The notes under the pieces are model-generated. The model searched no databases, was not told where the DNA came from, and was given only the letters and a program-made list of their open reading frames with translations. A DNA stretch of 6,953 nucleotides from an uncultured Gammaproteobacteria bacterium (GTDB lineage Bacteria; Pseudomonadota; Gammaproteobacteria; Xanthomonadales; Xanthomonadaceae), in assembly GCA_946885735.1 (NCBI GenBank), contig CAMPGW010000109.1:1-6953 (forward strand), in the 5' to 3' direction. Shown here one piece after another: positions 1 to 6,147 of this stretch. The number at the start of each line of letters is the position of its first letter. Position 1 is the first letter of the stretch. The translations under genes and the position numbers were made by a program.

Positions 1-864
1 GCTGGCGACGTATTCGATGATCGCCCCGGCCACGTCCACCCCGGTGGCGGCCTCGATGCCCTCCAGGCCCGGGGAGGAGTTGACCTCCAGCACCAGAGCG
101 CCCCGGGCGGAGCGGATCAGGTCCACGCCGGCGAGCTCCAGGCCCATCACCCGGGCGGCGCGCAGGGCGGTTTCCTGCTCGGCCGGGGTCGGATCGGCGG
201 CGCTGGCCTCGCCGCCGCGATGCAGGTTGGAACGGAACTCGCCGGGTTCGGCCTGGCGACGCATGGCAGCGACCACGCGATCGCCGACCACGAAACAGCG
301 CAGGTCCGCACCACCGGCCTCGGCGACGAACTCCTGCACCAGGAAGTTGGCGTACAGCCCGCGGAAGGCCTCGATGACGCTGCGCGAGGCCGGCAGGGTG
401 GAGGCGAGCACGACGCCATTGCCCTGCGAGCCTTCGATCAGCTTGATCACGTGCGGCGGTTCGCCCAGTAGCGAAAGCAGGTCGGCGGTGTCGTCGGGGT
501 TGTCGCCGAACACCGTGCTCGGCAGGCCGATGCCCTCGCCGGCCAACATCTGGTGGCAACGCAGCTTGTCGCGCGCGCGCAGGATCGCGTCGGAAGAATT
601 GGGCGACCAGGCGCCCATGAGTTCGAGCTGGCGCAGCACCGCGGTGCCGTAGCGGGTGACCGAGGCGCCGATGCGCGGGATCACCGCCTCGATGCCGGCC
701 AGCGCCTTGCCCTGGTAGTTGAGCTGGAACTGTCCGGGCGCGATCTTCATGTAGCAGCGCAGCGGGTCGAGCACGCGCACGACGTGGCCGCGCTCGCGGG
801 CGGCGGCGACCAGGCGCTGGGTCGAATACAGTTTGCTGTTGCGGGACAGGATGGCGAGCTTCAT
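1..864 (-). CDS. rimK: RimK: ribosomal protein S6--L-glutamate ligase (ATP-grasp), 3' end cut by window edge
   Basis: ATP-grasp ligase of the RimK family, which adds alpha-linked glutamates to the C-terminus of ribosomal protein S6 in the cytosol; E. coli RimK can also make free poly-glutamate. I read 288 codons with no stop. E. coli RimK is 300 aa, so only about a dozen residues are missing. The start [14 protein letters not shown] parallels E. coli MKIAILSRDGTLYS. Visible landmarks are PRIG at 63-66, ARDKLR at 97-102, [14 protein letters not shown] around 141-154 (ATP-binding Lys141), QEF at 177-179, DLRC at 187-190, FRSNLHRGG at 210-218, D248 in the VDLI segment, and [10 protein letters not shown] at 260-269 with metal ligands E260 and N262. 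A TAGGA ribosome binding site lies 7 nt before the ATG. The gene follows the membrane-protein gene by 26 bp, so it is probably the distal member of the glycosyltransferase operon. Family assignment is firm; the in vivo substrate in this organism is inferred. Confidence 0.95.
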   Translation of the reverse strand, partial: MKLAILSRNSKLYSTQRLVAAARERGHVVRVLDPLRCYMKIAPGQFQLNYQGKALAGIEAVIPRIGASVTRYGTAVLRQLELMGAWSPNSSDAILRARDKLRCHQMLAGEGIGLPSTVFGDNPDDTADLLSLLGEPPHVIKLIEGSQGNGVVLASTLPASRSVIEAFRGLYANFLVQEFVAEAGGADLRCFVVGDRVVAAMRRQAEPGEFRSNLHRGGEASAADPTPAEQETALRAARVMGLELAGVDLIRSARGALVLEVNSSPGLEGIEAATGVDVAGAIIEYVAS

Positions 865-890
865 GCGGCCATCCTACCCGTGCGGCACGC

Positions 891-1808
891 TCACGCGGTC
901 GGGGCGCCCGCACGTGGCTTGCGTAGCCACGCCAGCCCGGCACCGATGCATGCCGCTTCACCCAGGCTGATCCAGGCGCGCGCCAGCACGGCGACCATCA
1001 GTGCGGGGCCGGCGCCGAGCGCGGGCGCGAGGAACCAGGCCAGAGCCGCCTCGCGCACGCCGATACCGGCGGGAACGAACAGGGCGGCGACGCCCGCGAG
1101 GCCGGCGAAGCAGAAAGCGGCGATCGCCAGCGGAGCCTCGTCAGCCTGGAACCAGCCCAAACCACGTCCGAGCGCAAAGATGCCCAATCCAAGCAGGACG
1201 TAGCCCCCCATCTGCCCGATGGCGGCAGCCAGGTAGGCGCTCCACCCGGTGGCGGCCACGGCCAGGCGCCCCGGCCAGCGGCGGTCGATCATCGCCACCA
1301 CCCATTCGCCGGGGCCAGGCATCGCGAGCAGACCCAGCAACAAGGCACCGAGCGCGAACAGGGGCCGCAGCATCGGGACTGCCGGCCCGTCGCCGGCGCC
1401 CCAGGCCACCAGCGCCATGGCCACCGCGAACGAGAGCAGCATCTCCCGCAGGTAGGCCGGCGCCACCCGCGTGGCGTGCGGTCCGTTGTGGTAAAGCCCG
1501 TAGCGGGCGACGGCGTGCCACACCTTGCCGGGAAAGTACTTGCCAGCCAGGCTGGTCGCCCAACGGGCGGCATCATCGGCGAAGCGTCCGGATTCGCCGG
1601 GCGCGCGCAGCAGTCGGTGCCAAGCCCAGGCAAAGGCGAGTTCGGCGGCGAACAGGCAGGCTATCGAGGCCAGCAGATGCCCTGCGCCCAGTCGCGACCA
1701 CGCCCCGGCCAGCGCATCCCAGTGCGGCGCCAGGCGCGCGATCACTACGCCGAGTACGGCCAGGCCTAGCACCAGGCCCGACCAGCGCAGCCAGGTCCTA
1801 CTGCGCAT
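891..1808 (-). CDS. Integral membrane protein, LPG_synthase_TM / UPF0104 type
   Basis: A 305-aa, very hydrophobic protein of the lysylphosphatidylglycerol-synthase transmembrane-domain family (UPF0104/AglD-like). Apparent membrane helices fall near residues 7-27, 43-65, 121-137, 148-163, 186-215, 226-247 and 265-293. Two family signatures are visible: KYFPGKVWHAVARY at 90-103, matching the usual KY(I/L)PGKVW motif, and VPAGIGVREA at 245-254, matching the P-x-G-(I/L)-G-x-R-E motif. It lacks the soluble aminoacyl-transferase domain of MprF, so it should not itself add lysine to lipid. Stand-alone members often sit beside glycosyltransferases and are thought to help move or process lipid-linked sugars, but the reaction is not settled. 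The ATG at 1808 overlaps the 3' end of the GT4 gene by 11 bp, implying translational coupling. The open frame continues upstream to 2072, but those residues are out-of-frame GT4 sequence with no hydrophobic character, so this start is preferred. Confidence 0.85.
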   Translation of the reverse strand: MRSRTWLRWSGLVLGLAVLGVVIARLAPHWDALAGAWSRLGAGHLLASIACLFAAELAFAWAWHRLLRAPGESGRFADDAARWATSLAGKYFPGKVWHAVARYGLYHNGPHATRVAPAYLREMLLSFAVAMALVAWGAGDGPAVPMLRPLFALGALLLGLLAMPGPGEWVVAMIDRRWPGRLAVAATGWSAYLAAAIGQMGGYVLLGLGIFALGRGLGWFQADEAPLAIAAFCFAGLAGVAALFVPAGIGVREAALAWFLAPALGAGPALMVAVLARAWISLGEAACIGAGLAWLRKPRAGAPTA

Positions 1809-2877
1809 CGGCTTCGAGCGTCTTGAGCAGCTGGTGGTAGCGTGCCGCCATTGCCGGCCAGGTGAAACGGGCCAGCACGTAGTCACGCGCAAGCTCGCCG
1901 CGGGCACGCAGCCCGGGCAAGTCGGCACAGGCCGCCTCGAGCGCCTCGTCCCAGGCACGTGCGTCCCCGGCGGGGATCCGCTGGCCGTTGCACTCATCGG
2001 TGACCGCGTCACGCAAACCCTCGAGGTCGGCGACGATCGGCCAGCGTCCCGCGCGTCCGGCTTCCAGCGCAACCAGGCCGAAACCCTCGGCGTCGCCTGC
2101 CACCGGCACGTTCGGCATCAACACCAGGTCGCTGCGCGCGAGCAGCCAGGCCTTGCGCCCCTCGCTCACGGAGCCGAACAGGCGCACCTGCGCCTGCAGG
2201 CCCGACGCGGCGATCTGCTGCTCGAGCCTCCCGCGCAGGGGACCGTCACCGGCGATGAGCAGGCGGGCGTCCGGATGCCGGCCCAGGAAGCGCGGCGCGA
2301 CCGTGTCCAGGAACCAGGGCAGCCCCTTGCGTTCGACAAGCCGCCCGAGAACCAGCAACACCGGGCGTGCATCGGCGAGTTCCCGCGCGAGCGCCGGCTC
2401 CTCCGCGGGCGGCGCGGGATCACCGATCCCGATCGGAATCACCAACACCGACTCGGATGCGACGCCGCGCGCCAGCACGAGGTCGCGCACGTGCCGGCTG
2501 ATGCACGCGTAGGCCTGCAGGCGGTGCCAGAAGAACAGCTGCAGGTATGCCTGGTAGAGCCGCGAAGGATGCTCGACGTCGAGCCCATGCACCGTTACCG
2601 CGACGGGCACGCCGAACCATCGCGGCAGCACCGCCAGGGCGGCCAGCGCCGGATCACCGAGGTGCAGCACCGACACCCGCCCCAGCGCGAGCGCCGGCAA
2701 CAGCCGGGCGAAGGCCACCAGGAAGAACCACGGCAAGCCCCAGGCGCCGCCGCCCCAGGCCACCACCGTGAGCGGACGCAGATCGGCGAGCCCGCGCGCG
2801 AGGTGCCAGCTCAGCTGCTGCATCCCGCCGACGCTGGGCGGATGCTTGCGCGTGAGCATCCAGGCACCGCGGTTCAC
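1798..2877 (-). CDS. GT4-family (GT-B fold) glycosyltransferase
   Basis: A 359-aa glycosyltransferase of the GT4/glycosyl-transferases-group-1 type, which transfers a sugar from a nucleotide donor with retention of configuration, probably on the cytoplasmic face of the membrane. Landmarks are the N-terminal acceptor-side loop MLTRKHPPSVGGMQ at 7-20, VTVHGLD at 94-100, LVLGRLVERKG at 175-185 (donor-binding Arg/Lys), LLIAGDGPL at 206-214, and the EX7E signature AEGFGLVALEA at 263-273 with E264 and E272. No membrane anchor is evident. The start is GTG at 2877, overlapping the GT2 stop by 4 bp (GTGA), which points to coupled translation. An in-frame ATG at 2859 (residue 7) sits right at the conserved MLTRK motif and is a possible alternative. 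The frame stays open to 3795, but that part is only the GT2 gene read out of frame. Donor and acceptor sugars cannot be told from sequence. Confidence 0.9.
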   Translation of the reverse strand: MNRGAWMLTRKHPPSVGGMQQLSWHLARGLADLRPLTVVAWGGGAWGLPWFFLVAFARLLPALALGRVSVLHLGDPALAALAVLPRWFGVPVAVTVHGLDVEHPSRLYQAYLQLFFWHRLQAYACISRHVRDLVLARGVASESVLVIPIGIGDPAPPAEEPALARELADARPVLLVLGRLVERKGLPWFLDTVAPRFLGRHPDARLLIAGDGPLRGRLEQQIAASGLQAQVRLFGSVSEGRKAWLLARSDLVLMPNVPVAGDAEGFGLVALEAGRAGRWPIVADLEGLRDAVTDECNGQRIPAGDARAWDEALEAACADLPGLRARGELARDYVLARFTWPAMAARYHQLLKTLEADAQ

Positions 2878-3818
2878 GGAGCTTGCCAGTCCCTTCGACG
2901 CTGGCTGGCCTGGATGTCCTCCAGCAGTCGGCGGTTGACCGACAGCAGGTCGGCGATGAGGCCGATCGCGACCGCCAGGGCCGACAGCAGCACCAGGATC
3001 GCCGCCAGGATCAGCGACTGCACGTTGCCGGCCTGGCCGTCGACGATGAAGTTGGCGAGGAAGCGCAAGCCCAGGGCGATGCCGCCGAGCGCCAGCAGCG
3101 CCGCCGGCACCAGGAAGAAACGCAGGGGCCGGTAGATCACGAAGGCGCGCACGATGGTGAGCACCGACCGCCGCACGTACTCGGTGCTGCTGCGCATCAG
3201 CCGCGACGGTCGCGTCGGGGGATTGACCGCGACCGGTACGCAGGCGACCACCAGCCGCGCCTGGCGCGCCTGCACCAGGGTCTCCAGCGTGTAGGTGTAG
3301 CGCGAGTGCACGTTGAGGGCGAGTGCGGCGCGGCGCGAATAGGCGCGAAAGCCGCTGGTGGCGTCGGCGACGTCGGCGCCGGAGATCATCCGCACCACGC
3401 CGCTGCCCAGTCGCTGCAGGAACTTCTTGGCGGGCGAGAAGTGCGCGATCTGCGCGATCGGCCGGCAGCCGACCACGATGTCGGCCCGGCCTTCGCGCAC
3501 CGGCGTGCACAAGGCCGGCAAGGCATCGGCACGGTACTGGTTGTCGGCATCGAGGTTGGCGATCACGTCGGCGCCGAGGCGACAACACGCCTCCAACCCC
3601 GTCGCGAATGCGAAGGCGAGGCCGCGGTTGTCGGCATAGCGCAGCACGTGGTCCACGCCATGCGCGCGCGCGACCGCCGCGGTGTCGTCGGTGGAGCCGT
3701 CGTCGACCACGAGCCACTCGACCCGGTCGAAGCCCTCGACCTGGCGCGGCAACTGCGCCAGGGTCGCGGGCAACTGCGCGGCCTCGTTGAAGCAAGGCAA
3801 CTGGACGATCAGTTTCAT
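2874..3818 (-). CDS. Membrane-anchored GT2 glycosyltransferase, dolichol/polyprenyl-phosphate type
   Basis: A 314-aa GT-A fold, family 2 glycosyltransferase with two C-terminal membrane helices. Landmarks are LPCFNEAAQL at 7-16, VVDDGSTDDT at 37-46, the DXD-like ANLDADNQY at 87-95 (D90, D92; metal and nucleotide binding), and DATSGFRAYSR at 152-162. The predicted helices lie near residues 232-256 and 268-292. This layout matches the DPM1/ArnC/GtrB group, which moves a sugar from a nucleotide donor to polyprenyl phosphate on the inner leaflet. I infer that it makes the lipid-linked sugar used by the pathway. It is the first gene of the leftward operon, and its stop overlaps the GT4 start by 4 bp. 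The ATG at 3818 places the conserved KLIVQLPCFNE strand at the N-terminus. No strong Shine-Dalgarno is seen upstream of it. In-frame sequence further upstream reaches 4121 but has no family resemblance. Confidence 0.92.
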   Translation of the reverse strand: MKLIVQLPCFNEAAQLPATLAQLPRQVEGFDRVEWLVVDDGSTDDTAAVARAHGVDHVLRYADNRGLAFAFATGLEACCRLGADVIANLDADNQYRADALPALCTPVREGRADIVVGCRPIAQIAHFSPAKKFLQRLGSGVVRMISGADVADATSGFRAYSRRAALALNVHSRYTYTLETLVQARQARLVVACVPVAVNPPTRPSRLMRSSTEYVRRSVLTIVRAFVIYRPLRFFLVPAALLALGGIALGLRFLANFIVDGQAGNVQSLILAAILVLLSALAVAIGLIADLLSVNRRLLEDIQASQRRRDWQAP

Positions 3819-3874
3819 CGGCGGCGGCTTAACAGGTTCAGGAAACTCTACCCCGATATGTGCGCGGCTTGGCA

Positions 3875-3963
3875 TTTTGCACGGCAAAGCTGTCCGGTTT
3901 GTGACAGGGGTCGCGTTAATCGACCCAAGCACTCCTTCTCTGGTCACGCAATCAGGAGTGCTT
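3875..3963 (+). promoter_or_regulatory. Run of abutting inverted repeats in the divergent intergenic region; probable structured 5' leader
   Basis: Four inverted repeats follow each other with no gap. They are TTTTGC/GCAAAG with a 3-nt loop (3875-3889, one G-U pair), CTGTC/GACAG with an 8-nt loop (3890-3907), GGGTCG/CGACCC with a 7-nt loop (3908-3926), and AAGCACTCCT/AGGAGTGCTT with a 17-nt loop (3927-3963). The last is a perfect 10-bp stem whose right arm holds the AGGAG ribosome binding site of the short leader ORF at 3966. None is followed by a T-tract, so they do not look like terminators. If transcribed rightward they would form an RNA leader for the secreted-protein gene at 4046. On DNA they could instead be operators for either divergent unit. 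The 5-bp and 6-bp stems could be chance; the 10-bp one is much less likely to be. I found no convincing -35/-10 pair on either strand in 3819-4045. Confidence 0.5.
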
Positions 3964-4039
3964 TCATGCTCGATGTAGGGGTTCCGAGCCGCGGGGATTG
4001 AAGCGGCGACGACGGCATCGCATGTCACCCAATCAGGAG
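3943..4039 (+). repeat. 16-bp direct repeat carrying a duplicated ribosome binding site
   Basis: GTCACGCAATCAGGAG at 3943-3958 recurs as GTCACCCAATCAGGAG at 4024-4039, with 15 of 16 bases identical and an 81-bp offset. Each copy ends in AGGAG and is followed by a start codon: ATG of the short leader ORF 7 nt after the first copy, and GTG of the secreted-protein gene 6 nt after the second. Sequence between and beyond the copies is not recognisably duplicated. This may be the remnant of a local duplication or a conserved translation-control element. Confidence 0.65.
3966..4001 (+). CDS. Possible 11-aa leader peptide
   Basis: ATG at 3966 opens an 11-codon ORF, MLDVGVPSRGD, ending in TGA at 3999-4001. 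It has a good Shine-Dalgarno (AGGAG, 7 nt upstream), nearly identical in sequence context to that of the next gene. It ends 44 nt before the GTG of the secreted-protein gene. Its ribosome binding site lies inside the right arm of the perfect stem at 3927-3963, so translation would be blocked when the stem forms. The peptide has no run of one amino acid, so it is not a classic amino-acid attenuator. Such a short ORF may be fortuitous; the ribosome binding site and hairpin are the only support. Confidence 0.3.
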   Translation: MLDVGVPSRGD

Positions 4040-4045
4040 ACGCAC

Positions 4046-5323
4046 GTGAATACCTTAAAGAATCTGGCGCTCGCCGCCAGCCTGACGTTTGCCGGACTCG
4101 CCGCCAATACCACCTGCGCACAGTCCACCGACGGGTTCCACACCATTCAGGTTTTCCCCGTGGTCGTGGACTCGGGCAGCTTCGCTCAGCGCTTCACGTT
4201 CCGGAACAAGAATTCGTCCGACGTGACCATCAACATGCGTTACTACCCTGGCGCGGGCACCGCGCAGGCGACGCCGATCAATTGCGGCAACCATGTCGTC
4301 ACCGCCGGCGACGACCGCACCTTCTCCTCGCTGCACAGCATTTGTTCCGGCCTGCCGCTGGGCTCGCACTTCGGCTTCCTGTACACCTATGAAGTCAACA
4401 ACGAGAACCTGCCTTACGCGGCCTACTCGCGCATCTCCAACCCGCAGGGCCAGGGATTCAGCGTCGAGGCCTTCCCAGCGCACACCTTTTCCTCGGCCAC
4501 CACCACGGTGTCGGGCCTTCGGCGCCTGGCGGCCTCGGGCGCCGTACCGGCCTTCCAGACCAATTGCTTCGCTGCCAATCTCAACGAGATCACGGCGGGC
4601 GCGGGCACGGTGACCGAAGTGGACATTGCGCTGTATACCGCGTCGGGCACGCAAATCGGCGGAACCACGACCCTGCAACTGGCTCCGGGCAAGATCACCC
4701 GCATGCTCGACATCTTCGAGTTCGTGGGCGCGGCCCCGGGCAACTATGACAACGTCCGCGCCCGCTTCAGCGAATTCGGCGACGACGAGCCCGGCCTGAT
4801 GACTTTCTGCACCGTGCAGGACAACACCAGCTTCGGCGCGGACTTCCGCATCGGCAAGCAGGAAGTTCTGCAGGACGACCACGTGAAGCGCTTGAGCACT
4901 ACCAGTGCCGACGTGGCGATGTCGAGCCTGGCCAGTCGCACCTTCAGCATCCCGGCCAGCAATTTCCACCACAACACCCACGTCATCTACTTCCGCCATC
5001 CGGACTGGGTGCAGTGCGAAATCATCAACCCGAGCACCGGCCTGCGCGCCGCGGCATCGTACGGGTTGGAAATGCGCCTGCTCGCCTCCAACGGCACGAC
5101 GGTGGTCGCGGGCGGCCAGTTGGTCACCGGCTTTGGCGAGACCTACCTCGGCGACAAGACCGAGCGCAACGACGGCGCCAACGATCGCTACACGATCGAG
5201 GTCGAGAACTCGCTCGGCCCAGGCTTGTCCGGCGTGCGTCCGTACCGCTTGCGTTGCCAGAGCGGCAGCGGCCACACATACCCGGACACGATCCGCGTTA
5301 ACGCGGCGCTCGAGCAGTTCTGA
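4046..5323 (+). CDS. Secreted protein of unknown function, paralogue A of a tandem family (425 aa)
   Basis: I do not recognise this family. The product begins with a Sec signal peptide (NTLKNLALAASLTFAG core, cleavage probably near residue 25 before QSTDGFH), so the mature protein should be periplasmic or exported. No other membrane segment is seen. The mature part is rich in Thr, Ser, Gly and aromatic residues in short alternating stretches, suggesting beta-strands. Cysteines lie at 24 (within the signal), 80, 100, 174, 255, 324 and 404. Those at 80, 100, 174 and 255 are conserved in paralogue B and could form disulfides. Shared motifs are QSTDGFH at 26-32, YSRISNPQGQGF at 127-138, VEAFPAHTF at 140-148 and EPGLMTFCTVQDNTSFG at 248-264. 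Residues from about 280 to 425 form a second region with WVQCEIINP at 321-329. The GTG start is chosen because AGGAG lies 6 nt upstream and it gives a clean signal peptide; an in-frame ATG at 4022 lacks a ribosome binding site. A strong terminator follows at 5360. Confidence 0.85.
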   Translation: MNTLKNLALAASLTFAGLAANTTCAQSTDGFHTIQVFPVVVDSGSFAQRFTFRNKNSSDVTINMRYYPGAGTAQATPINCGNHVVTAGDDRTFSSLHSICSGLPLGSHFGFLYTYEVNNENLPYAAYSRISNPQGQGFSVEAFPAHTFSSATTTVSGLRRLAASGAVPAFQTNCFAANLNEITAGAGTVTEVDIALYTASGTQIGGTTTLQLAPGKITRMLDIFEFVGAAPGNYDNVRARFSEFGDDEPGLMTFCTVQDNTSFGADFRIGKQEVLQDDHVKRLSTTSADVAMSSLASRTFSIPASNFHHNTHVIYFRHPDWVQCEIINPSTGLRAAASYGLEMRLLASNGTTVVAGGQLVTGFGETYLGDKTERNDGANDRYTIEVENSLGPGLSGVRPYRLRCQSGSGHTYPDTIRVNAALEQF

Positions 5324-5359
5324 CAGTGGTGCACAATCTGAACAGGCATGCGTGACACC

Positions 5360-5393
5360 GGGGGGCGGGGCTTGGTCCCGCCCCCCTTTTCTT
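5360..5393 (+). terminator. Strong rho-independent terminator, possibly an attenuator for the next gene
   Basis: The perfect 10-bp stem GGGGGGCGGG/CCCGCCCCCC with 7-nt loop GCTTGGT is followed directly by TTTTCTT. It lies 36 bp after the stop of paralogue A and ends 14 nt before the ATG at 5408. That leaves no room for a promoter between the hairpin and the next gene. Confidence 0.9.
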
Positions 5394-5407
5394 GAGAAGA
5401 TGCGCCC

Positions 5408-5968
5408 ATGACTTCATCTGCCCCCGCTTCCCGCCGTTCTTCGCTGACGGGCATCGTGCTCGCCATCGCCGCCCTGGCCCTCGTGGCCTATTACTTCTGG
5501 CCTCGCGCCGCCGCGCCGGCCGATGCCGGTGCGCCCGCCACGGCGGACGCGCCCGCCGCCGCCGCAGCCCCCGCCACGAGGTTCGCAAACGGCCCACTTC
5601 CGCCCGGCGCAGTGTCCAACGTCGGAGGCATTCCGTTGGACGCCGAGGGCCGCCGCATTCTCAACGAGGCGGGCCTGCCGATTTCCAACGAGCCGCTGCC
5701 GCAAGCCCGGCCGATCCCGATCAAGGCGCCCCCGGGCGCGGTCATCGGCTACAGCAAGGATGCCGCCGGCAATTCGCATCCGATTCGCGCAGGCGACCTC
5801 AAGCAGATCCCCAATTCGCCCGGCACCTTCGTGGTGGTGGACATGTGGGCCGACGGCGGCCCGACCGTGGTCGCGCCCACCCGCGGCCAGCTGCTGTCCC
5901 CCCAGGAAGCCGCGCGCCTGCGCGCCGAGGAAGACGCACGGGACCGCGCCGGGCCCCAGCGGCACTGA
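5408..5968 (+). CDS. Small membrane-anchored periplasmic protein of unknown function (186 aa)
   Basis: I do not recognise this protein. It has a short, Ser/Arg-containing cytoplasmic N-terminus (MTSSAPASRRSSL), one hydrophobic helix at about residues 14-31 (GIVLAIAALALVAYYFW), an Ala/Pro-rich linker at about 34-58, and a soluble C-terminal region of about 125 residues. This predicts a single-pass inner-membrane protein with its bulk in the periplasm. It contains no cysteine. Recognisable stretches are LDAEGRRILNEAGLPI at 77-92 and GTFVVVDMWADGGPTVV at 139-155, ending in a charged, probably helical tail (SPQEAARLRAEEDARDR, 164-180). The start has a modest GAGAAGA ribosome binding site 7 nt upstream, immediately after the T-tract of the upstream terminator. 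It sits between the two secreted paralogues on the same strand and has its own terminator at 5993. A helper role for the flanking proteins is possible but is inferred from position only. Confidence 0.75.
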   Translation: MTSSAPASRRSSLTGIVLAIAALALVAYYFWPRAAAPADAGAPATADAPAAAAAPATRFANGPLPPGAVSNVGGIPLDAEGRRILNEAGLPISNEPLPQARPIPIKAPPGAVIGYSKDAAGNSHPIRAGDLKQIPNSPGTFVVVDMWADGGPTVVAPTRGQLLSPQEAARLRAEEDARDRAGPQRH

Positions 5969-5992
5969 CAGGCCCGAGCCAGCCCGTCCGCG

Positions 5993-6020
5993 AACGCCCT
6001 CCTGGAGGGCGTTTTCGTTT
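5993..6020 (+). terminator. Rho-independent terminator after the membrane-anchored protein
   Basis: AACGCCCT/AGGGCGTT forms an 8-bp stem with a 5-nt loop (CCTGG), followed by TTTCGTTT. It begins 25 bp after the stop at 5968. The rest of the gap to the next gene (6021-6147) must hold that gene's promoter if the terminator is efficient. I see no clear -35/-10 pair there, only a small GGGAA/TTCCC inverted repeat at 6049-6060. Confidence 0.88.
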
Positions 6021-6147
6021 TCCGGCCCAGCCTGTTTATGCCACCATAGGGAACCTTCCCGTGCCACGGCTGCCCAAGGGCCATCGCTCCGGCGCCGCGC
6101 CCTCTGCCATCGCCCGTCCCGCTACCGCCAATTCCTAGGAGTCGTCC

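Noticed and set aside
1525..3135. A 536-codon open frame on the plus strand across the glycosyltransferase genes.
   Set aside because: It is antisense to two genes with clear family motifs, crosses the junction between them, and gives a Gln/Arg/Pro-rich product with no domain character.
2878..3795. An upstream extension of the GT4 frame that would make a 665-aa protein.
   Set aside because: The extra residues are the GT2 gene read out of frame (Arg/Gly-rich). The GTG at 2877 overlapping the GT2 stop gives a normal GT4 N-terminus and length.
3819..3930. Sigma-70-type promoter elements in the divergent gap, for example TTGCAC near 3878 with a weak -10 17 nt on.
   Set aside because: The -10 matches are poor on both strands, so no promoter is annotated.
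3927..3963. The perfect 10-bp inverted repeat as a transcription terminator.
   Set aside because: The stem is followed by TCATGC on the plus strand and by GGGTCG on the minus strand, so neither direction has a T-tract, and it lies upstream of genes on both sides.
2883..4001. A 372-codon plus-strand open frame opposite the GT2 gene, ending in the leader ORF.
   Set aside because: Most of it is antisense to a well-supported GT2 gene and is His/Arg/Gln-rich. Only its last 11 codons, with their own ribosome binding site, are kept as a possible leader peptide.
4055..5275. A 406-codon open frame on the minus strand opposite paralogue A, and a similar 320-codon one (5749-6711) opposite paralogue B.
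   Set aside because: Their resemblance to each other follows from the paralogy of the plus-strand genes. High GC keeps the antisense frame free of stops. The plus strand has signal peptides, ribosome binding sites and terminators; the antisense products look like Arg/Ala/Gly-rich shadow translations.
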